Shown here: piece after piece, positions 58,887-64,000 of the stretch
How the letters are laid out: every line of letters begins with the position of its first letter
How positions within the stretch are numbered: the first letter of the stretch is position 1
NCBI RefSeq assembly: GCF_010731115.1
Contig: NZ_AP022616.1
Span: forward strand, 5,766,001-5,830,000
Direction of reading: 5' to 3'
Source of the DNA: Mycolicibacterium phocaicum
Lineage (GTDB): Bacteria; Actinomycetota; Actinomycetes; Mycobacteriales; Mycobacteriaceae
DNA length: 64,000 nt
The notes under the pieces: generated by a model
Seen by the model: only the letters and a program-made list of their open reading frames with translations
What the model was told of the DNA's origin: nothing
Databases searched by the model: none
Made by a program: the position numbers and the translations under genes

Positions 58887-59279
58887 TCACCGCTGTGGAG
58901 ACAGCACCGCCACCACTGCCTCGCCGAGGCGGATCGGGTCGATCGGGTGGGGCACCGCCGCCTCCGCGCGCGACCAGGACGCCAGCCAGGCGTCGTCCGG
59001 GCGGCCGGTGAGCACCACGATCGGCGGGCAGTTCGCGACCTCGTCCTTGAGTTGTTTGGCCAGCCCCATCCCGCCGGCCGGAGTGGCCTCGCCGTCGAGG
59101 ATGGCCAGGTCGATCCCGCCCGCGTCGACGGAACTCACCACGACGGGTGCCGTCGCCACATCGAGATAGGTCAGGTCGGGCAGGTCCGGGTGAATGCGCC
59201 GCCCCAGCGCCGTGCGCACCTGGTCGCGGGTGTTGGGGTTGTCGCTGTACACCAGGATCTTGAGCGCGGAGTCGGCCAC
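58887..59279 (-). CDS. Rv3143-like single-domain response regulator
   Basis: A 130-residue receiver domain without an output domain. The phosphoacceptor Asp is in DLAILDGEATPAGGMG, and the Thr and Lys-equivalent positions lie in IVVLTGRPDD and HPIDPI. The sequence follows M. tuberculosis Rv3143, which likewise precedes nuoA, so gene order is conserved. Such a lone receiver may sense a phosphodonor and act by binding partners, possibly complex I or its regulators. The start is GTG 59279. Confidence 0.9.
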   Translation of the reverse strand: MADSALKILVYSDNPNTRDQVRTALGRRIHPDLPDLTYLDVATAPVVVSSVDAGGIDLAILDGEATPAGGMGLAKQLKDEVANCPPIVVLTGRPDDAWLASWSRAEAAVPHPIDPIRLGEAVVAVLSPQR

Positions 59280-59325
59280 CTGCCCAGGCTACGACAGTAC
59301 GGTGACCAGGTAGGTCGGGTTCTGC

Positions 59326-59643
59326 CTACTCGTCGGCATAACCCGGATGAGCCACGTCGAGCCGATGTCGCACCAGCGCCCGCAGGACGGGCTCGAGTTC
59401 CGGACCGCGGCCGTCGAAATCCCCGTCGCGGATCGCGCGAGCCAGAGCCTGCTCGTCCTCGAATCCCAACAGCGCGGGTCCCGCGCCCTGTTGCGACAGT
59501 TCCCGCTCGACGATCCGGAGCGCGTTCGCGGCGACGCGGGCATGGAAGTTGACGGCCCCTTCGGTGGCGCCGCGAACCTCCGTCTCCAGGAACTCGGCGA
59601 CAGCAGCGACCAGTTCGGCCGCGGTGGGGCGGTAGTGGCTCAT
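59326..59643 (-). CDS. DUF6285-like protein
   Basis: A 105-residue helical protein starting at ATG 59643 (SHYRPTAAELVAAVAEFLETEV). Its ATG overlaps the phosphotransferase stop as ATGA. Small proteins of this type regularly follow an APH-family kinase and FadE in actinobacteria, which suggests a subunit or accessory of that kinase. Confidence 0.75.
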   Translation of the reverse strand: MSHYRPTAAELVAAVAEFLETEVRGATEGAVNFHARVAANALRIVERELSQQGAGPALLGFEDEQALARAIRDGDFDGRGPELEPVLRALVRHRLDVAHPGYADE

Positions 59644-60599
59644 CGGGCCTCCAGCAAGTTGAGCAGGTCCCATTCGGTCTCGCACACGCGCCGGCCGATG
59701 GTGGCCAACTCCACTGACCTGACGTGCCCGGACAGGTGCCGCTGCGCCTGATAACGGCAGATGATGCCCCAGCGCAAGGTGGCGGACACCAGCCACCAGT
59801 GAAAGGTTTTGCGGTCCAGAGTGATTCCGCTGAAGTGCTCGTAGGCTGTCAGGAAGTTCTCGATACCGCCCAGGCCACCGGCGTCCAGCGTGCGCGGCGC
59901 ACCGAAGCGCCAGGCCCGAATGCAGAACCAGGCCAGGTCCTCGGCACGCGAGCCCAGATGGGTGAGTTCCCAATCCAGCACCGCCGCCAGCCGGCTGCCG
60001 TCGACGATCAGGTTGCCCATGCGGAAGTCGCCGTGAACCAGCACAGCATCGCCGGTGTCCGACGGCTGATTACGCGCCAACCAGCGGAAGGCCCACTCGA
60101 AGGTGGCTGTGGTGTCGCCGATCTCGTCGAGCTCGCGACGCCACGAACTCAGTTGGTCTTCGCTCGACAGCCCGATGCCGGTGGGGTCGGCGCGGTGGAT
60201 CGCCGCCAGCGCTTCGGCACATTGCCCGAGAAGAGTGGCCCGGCCGTCGTCGTCGAGTGCTCGCTGGATCTTGCGGACGATGGTCTCGCCGGGCACGAAG
60301 TCGCACACCAGGAACGGATTACCCAGGGCGCCAACTGAATTGCTGGCCGCCAGTATGCGCGGCACCGGTGCGCCCGCTGCCGCGGCCCGGGACAATGCGG
60401 CGGCCTCCAGTTCCATGCCGGCATGGATCTCATCCGGTGGCCCGACGCGCAGGATCAACGCGCGGGCCCCGGTGGCGGTGACCGCATCGAACGCCCACGT
60501 CGCGCGGCTGGCCCCGCCGGTCAGCTCGTGCAGGTTCTGGACGTCGACCTTCCCGAGGCCCGGCGCCAGCACTCGGGCGACTGCCGCGGCGTCGATCAC
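59640..60599 (-). CDS. APH-family phosphotransferase next to FadE
   Basis: A 319-residue kinase-like protein. The catalytic loop is VLVHGDFRMGNLIVD with Asp and Asn, and the metal motif is AAVLDWELTHLG. GTG 60599 overlaps the FadE stop as GTGA; upstream frame is not family-like. In human ACAD10 and ACAD11 this kinase domain is fused to an acyl-CoA dehydrogenase; here the two are separate, coupled genes. Phosphorylation of a hydroxyacyl-CoA is the inferred job. Confidence 0.9.
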   Translation of the reverse strand: MIDAAAVARVLAPGLGKVDVQNLHELTGGASRATWAFDAVTATGARALILRVGPPDEIHAGMELEAAALSRAAAAGAPVPRILAASNSVGALGNPFLVCDFVPGETIVRKIQRALDDDGRATLLGQCAEALAAIHRADPTGIGLSSEDQLSSWRRELDEIGDTTATFEWAFRWLARNQPSDTGDAVLVHGDFRMGNLIVDGSRLAAVLDWELTHLGSRAEDLAWFCIRAWRFGAPRTLDAGGLGGIENFLTAYEHFSGITLDRKTFHWWLVSATLRWGIICRYQAQRHLSGHVRSVELATIGRRVCETEWDLLNLLEAR

Positions 60600-61834
60600 T
60601 TGCGCCCGAACTTCAGCATCCGCTGCGCCACCCGGCGAATCTGAATCTCTTCCGCACCTTCGGTGATCCGGTAGCGGCGGTGGTGTCGATAGATGTGCTC
60701 GAACGGCTCGTGCCGGCTGTAGCCGACGCCGCCATGGATCTGCATGGCCCGGTCGGCAGCCTCGCACACCAGTCGGTTGGCTCGGTAGTTGGCCATCGAC
60801 ACCTTGTCGGAGACCTCCATGTGGTGGTCACGATCCAGATGCCAGGCCGCGAAATACACCAGCAGCCGGACCATCTGGGCCTCGGTCTGCAATTCGGCGA
60901 GCGGCCACTGCACGGCCTGGTTCACCGCCAGCGGCTTGCCGAACACCACGCGCTCGCCGGCGTACTGCGCGGCGCGGTCGATGCAGTACTGCGCGGCGCC
61001 CAGACTGCTGGCGGCCTGGCGAATGCGGTTCTCGTGCAGGAACGTCTGGCCGACCTCCAAGCCGTGGTCCACCTCGCCCAGCACCGCATCTTCCGGCACG
61101 CGAACATCTTTCAGTTCGACCTCACCGTGGTCGCTCGGCATGTTGAACGTCCACCAGTAGTACGGCACGGTGAAGCCCGGGGTGTCGGTGGGGACCAGGA
61201 ACGCGGTGATCCCGACTGCCTGACCGGGCTCGCCCGAGGTCCGCGCGAAGATCAGGTCGTGCGTGGCCCGGTGGACTCCGGTGTTCCAGCGCTTGCGGCC
61301 GTTGATGATCCAGCCGTCGCCGTCCCGGACGGCAGTGGTCTCGAGCCAGGTGGCGTCGCTGCCGTGGTCGGGTTCGGTGAGCCCGAACGCCATGGATCGC
61401 TCGCCGGTGATCATGGCCTCGACCCATTCGGCTTGCTGCGCCGCGGTGCCGAATCGGCTCATCATGATGACCTGCGGGAAGTTGCCGACTATCGACGATT
61501 CGTCCTGCAGGTCGTTGTGGAGCCCAAGCCCCTTGTGCGCCAGGTGTTCCCGGATGACAGCCATGTCCAGATTGGTGCCGTCGCGGCCGCCGAACTCGCG
61601 GGGCAGGCCGTACCGCAGCCAGCCGGCGGCGTCTGCCCGCCGGCGCATCTCGTCGAGCAGGTCCTCCCATTCCCGGGCCGGCACACCGCCGTTCTCCAGA
61701 TCGGTGCGGGCGAATTCCCGTCGTCGGTCGAAGTACTGCAGGTTCTCCCGTTCCAGCGGCTTGATCTCTGCCTCGATGAAGGCATCCATCTCAGCCAGTA
61801 GGCCCGGAAGGTGTTCCGGTAGCGCGAAATCCAC
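60596..61834 (-). CDS. acyl-CoA dehydrogenase, ACAD10/11-like
   Basis: A 412-residue acyl-CoA dehydrogenase. MAFGLTEPDHGSDATWLETTA and INGRKRWNTGVHRATHDLIF form the substrate/FAD site; VFGKPLAVNQAVQWPLAELQTEAQMVRLL and QIHGGVGYSRHEPFEHIYRHHRRYRITEGAEEIQIRRVAQRML form the C-terminal FAD domain. GTG 61834 is the start. The sequence style matches the ACAD10/11-type subfamily rather than classic beta-oxidation FadE. It is coupled to the downstream APH kinase. Confidence 0.9.
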   Translation of the reverse strand: MDFALPEHLPGLLAEMDAFIEAEIKPLERENLQYFDRRREFARTDLENGGVPAREWEDLLDEMRRRADAAGWLRYGLPREFGGRDGTNLDMAVIREHLAHKGLGLHNDLQDESSIVGNFPQVIMMSRFGTAAQQAEWVEAMITGERSMAFGLTEPDHGSDATWLETTAVRDGDGWIINGRKRWNTGVHRATHDLIFARTSGEPGQAVGITAFLVPTDTPGFTVPYYWWTFNMPSDHGEVELKDVRVPEDAVLGEVDHGLEVGQTFLHENRIRQAASSLGAAQYCIDRAAQYAGERVVFGKPLAVNQAVQWPLAELQTEAQMVRLLVYFAAWHLDRDHHMEVSDKVSMANYRANRLVCEAADRAMQIHGGVGYSRHEPFEHIYRHHRRYRITEGAEEIQIRRVAQRMLKFGRK

Positions 61835-61852
61835 GGTGATCTCTTCTTTCGG

Positions 61853-62464
61853 TCAGAAGCCGTACAGGGTTTTCTTCCAGATGGTCGACAGCGTGGTGAT
61901 GGCATCCTCGTCGCTGATCCGGAGTTCGGATCCGGGGCTGCCGACCACCACCACGGTGAAGTTCTCGAACAGCAGCGCGATGGCGGCGGCGATGTGTTCG
62001 GGGTTGAGGCCCTCGGCGTAACCCTGTGCGGCAGCGTGGCGTACCGAGTCGGCGACCATGTCCATGCCGAAACGACGGAACTCGTGCTGCACCTTGGCGA
62101 ATCGCGGTTGGGTGGCGCCCAGTTGGGCGACCGCGATCATGATGCCGATGTTCTGCTTGAAGAGGTTCCAGTACCCCGTCACGACCGTGGTGAAGTAGTC
62201 GGTGTCCTCGGGCGATTCCGGCAGCGGCACACTCATGCCCGAGGGGGTGACGATGTCGTGCAGGAACGACTCGGCCAGTGCGGCCAGTAGGTCTTCCTTG
62301 TCGTTGAAGTAGCGGTAGAACACCGCCGACGACTTGCCCGCGGCCGACGTGATGTCGGCCAGCGTGGTGCCGTGAAAGCCGCGCTCGGCGAACAGCTTCC
62401 GCGCCGCCAGCTCGATGGCCTCGCGGGTCTGGCGGCCCTTGGCGGTCAGGGTGTCGGTCGGCAT
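61853..62464 (-). CDS. TetR family regulator of the CoA-catabolic operon
   Basis: A 203-residue regulator with the helix-turn-helix RGFHGTTLADITSAAGKSSAVFYRYFNDKEDLL and a C-terminal ligand domain. ATG 62464 lies 2 bp after the HMG-CoA lyase-like stop, so it is inside the operon it probably regulates. The ligand may be an acyl-CoA. Confidence 0.9.
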   Translation of the reverse strand: MPTDTLTAKGRQTREAIELAARKLFAERGFHGTTLADITSAAGKSSAVFYRYFNDKEDLLAALAESFLHDIVTPSGMSVPLPESPEDTDYFTTVVTGYWNLFKQNIGIMIAVAQLGATQPRFAKVQHEFRRFGMDMVADSVRHAAAQGYAEGLNPEHIAAAIALLFENFTVVVVGSPGSELRISDEDAITTLSTIWKKTLYGF

Positions 62465-62466
62465 GC

Positions 62467-63372
62467 TCAGTCCAGGAGCCGGTCGCCGGCGCGCAGGAGC
62501 GCGCTGGGCAGTTCATGGCCGACCACCCGCTGTGCCACCATGGCCGCGTCGATGGCCAGGTTCAGGTCGATACCGGTGTCGATGTCGCTGTCCCGCAACA
62601 GATAAACCAGATCCTCGGTCGCGATGTTGCCGGTCGCGCCGGGTGCGAACGGGCAGCCGCCCAGCCCACCCACCGACGCGTCGAGTCGGGTGACACCGGC
62701 CTGCACGGCGGCGTAGGCACTGGCGAGGCCGGAGCCCCGGGTGTTATGGAAATGGGCGCCGAGCGGCAGGTCCCCGATGACCGGGCGGACCCGGTTGATC
62801 AGGTCGGCGACGCGCCGCGGCGTGGTGGTACCGATGGTGTCGGCGATGGCGACCCGGTCCGCACCGAATTCGCTTGCTGCCACTGCGATCTCAACGACTC
62901 TGCTCGGGTCGGTCGGTCCATCGAAGGGACAGTCCCATGCGGTGGCGATGATGACCTCGGCGCTGGCTCCGCTGTCGTGGGCCAGTCCCACGATGTCTGC
63001 GATCAGGGCCGTGGACTCGGCCGTCGACCGACCGACGTTGGCCTGGCTGTGGCTGTCGGCGGCGGACACCACGTACTCCAGGGACAGTATGCCGGCGGCC
63101 AGCGCGCGGCCCGCGCCACCCGGCCCGGCCACCAGTGCCGAGAATTCGACATCCGGAAATGCGGACAGCGCGGCTGCCACTTCGGGGGCGTCGGCCAGCG
63201 CCGGCACCTTGGACGGCGACACGAACGCCGTTGCCTCGACTTCCTTCACCCCGGTGGCGACGATGGCTTCGAGCAGTTCGAGCTTGGCCGACAACGGGAT
63301 CGGGTCTTCGAGTTGCAGGCCGTCACGCAGGCAGACCTCGCGGACGGTGACGAACGCCGGTAGGTCTGTCAC
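62467..63372 (-). CDS. hydroxymethylglutaryl-CoA lyase-like enzyme
   Basis: A 301-residue HMGL-like TIM barrel. The catalytic Arg-Asp is in REVCLRDGLQLED, metal-binding His in GAHFHNTRG and the Cys-loop signature is GGLGGCPFAPGATGNIATED. It should split a 3-hydroxy-3-methylglutaryl-CoA-type substrate. GTG 63372 overlaps the CoA transferase stop as GTGA. Confidence 0.92.
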   Translation of the reverse strand: MTDLPAFVTVREVCLRDGLQLEDPIPLSAKLELLEAIVATGVKEVEATAFVSPSKVPALADAPEVAAALSAFPDVEFSALVAGPGGAGRALAAGILSLEYVVSAADSHSQANVGRSTAESTALIADIVGLAHDSGASAEVIIATAWDCPFDGPTDPSRVVEIAVAASEFGADRVAIADTIGTTTPRRVADLINRVRPVIGDLPLGAHFHNTRGSGLASAYAAVQAGVTRLDASVGGLGGCPFAPGATGNIATEDLVYLLRDSDIDTGIDLNLAIDAAMVAQRVVGHELPSALLRAGDRLLD

Positions 63373-64000
63373 AGCACACCCTCCGCACGCAGCGCGGCCA
63401 ACTGCTCGCCTTCGAGACCGAGCAGCCGGCCGAACACCTCCTCGTTGTCCTGACCTGGCCGCGCCGAACCGCCGTTGCGGATGGTTCCGGGCGTGTCCGA
63501 CAGCACCGGGACGACGCCGGGGCCCTTGACATTGCGTTGCACGCGTTCGTCCCAGTGGTCGGCGATCATGTTGCGCGCCTGCAACTGTGGGTCTTGCACC
63601 ACTTCGGCGACAGTGTTGATGGGTCCGCTGATCACACCGGCCTCCGACAGCGTGGCGATGATGTCGTGGGGCTCACGCTGCGCTGCCCAGTCGCCGATGA
63701 TCTTGTCGAGTTCGTCCTGGTTGCGGCCCCGCGCCAGATGGTCGACGAACCGCTCGTCGGTCGCCAGCTCCGGGCTGCCCATCGCCTGGCACAGCCGGCG
63801 GAACACCGTGTCCTGGTTGGCCGCGATCACCACCCAGCTGCCGTTGGCGCTCTGATAGATGTTCGACGGCGCGATGCCTTCGAGCCGGGTGCCCGACGGT
63901 CCACGCACCACGCCGCCGATGTCGTAGTCCGGAATGGTGGATTCCTGGATGGCCAAACAACTTTCGGTGAGTGCCGTATCCACGACCTGCCCCTCGCCCG
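63369..64000 (-). CDS. CaiB/BaiF-type CoA transferase, C-terminal part
   Basis: Only the C-terminal part (about 210 residues) is in the window; the start lies beyond 64000. GEGQVVDTALTESCLAIQES, then PSNIYQSANGSWVVIAANQDTVFRRLC, and the C-terminal GAISGPINTVAEVVQDPQ-like segment are typical class III CoA-transferase features. It heads the operon CoA transferase - lyase - TetR - FadE - kinase - DUF6285. Confidence 0.9.
   Translation of the reverse strand, partial: GEGQVVDTALTESCLAIQESTIPDYDIGGVVRGPSGTRLEGIAPSNIYQSANGSWVVIAANQDTVFRRLCQAMGSPELATDERFVDHLARGRNQDELDKIIGDWAAQREPHDIIATLSEAGVISGPINTVAEVVQDPQLQARNMIADHWDERVQRNVKGPGVVPVLSDTPGTIRNGGSARPGQDNEEVFGRLLGLEGEQLAALRAEGVL

Overview
The window looks like a chromosomal segment of a fast-growing or environmental mycobacterium (Mycobacterium/Mycolicibacterium). 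The evidence is high GC throughout, many GTG starts, a complete nuoA-N operon preceded by an Rv3143-like response regulator, EthA-, FadB4-, FadE5- and Rv0315-type proteins, an EspR-like regulator, two 13E12-family (DUF222/HNH) genes with mycobacterial LexA boxes, and an actinobacterial-type QcrB. No rRNA, tRNA, CRISPR array, transposase or integrase was seen.

Layout. 1-524: 5' part of a 13E12 gene with an SOS box. 0.66-14.1 kb: a metabolic stretch holding a TetR/DoxX pair, a TSUP exporter, an isochorismatase-type hydrolase, an aldehyde dehydrogenase, a FadE5-type acyl-CoA dehydrogenase between two copies of a hairpin repeat, a CocE-type hydrolase, FadB4, an EamA transporter, an alcohol dehydrogenase, an alpha/beta hydrolase and a Baeyer-Villiger monooxygenase. 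14.4-22.1 kb: an acyl-CoA gene cluster (two FadE, a double-domain CaiB-type CoA transferase, LysR) divergent from a thiolase-like gene. 22.2-31.5 kb: a phosphotransferase with an unknown partner next to a TetR gene, a GH16 glucanase, a Crp paralogue, and a permease/DmpA-type peptidase pair facing its TetR regulator. 31.6-35.1 kb: an accessory island of unrecognised genes in which two unknown families each occur twice (A1, B1, B2, A2) beside an EspR-like regulator, with one well-supported small ORF inside. 35.2-43.4 kb: small secreted and membrane proteins, a MocR regulator facing an AhpD-like protein, a nitroreductase, a solitary qcrB behind a perfect CRP box, SRPBCC/DUF2867 genes and a full-length 13E12 gene with its own SOS box. 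43.5-58.7 kb: nuoN to nuoA, all on the minus strand. 58.9-64.0 kb: the response regulator, then a catabolic operon (CoA transferase, HMG-CoA lyase-like, TetR, FadE, APH-type kinase, DUF6285).

How it fits together. The nuo genes are almost all translationally coupled (1-11 bp overlaps); the one loose junction, nuoF-nuoG, is filled by an 71-bp hairpin. A solitary cytochrome b, a Crp paralogue and several CRP-like sites hint at cAMP- or energy-linked control of respiration and acyl-CoA oxidation. The FadE plus APH-kinase pair at the right end resembles the two halves of the eukaryotic fused kinase-dehydrogenases ACAD10/11. The strongest candidate for an undescribed system is the A-B-B-A island at 31.6-35.1 kb.
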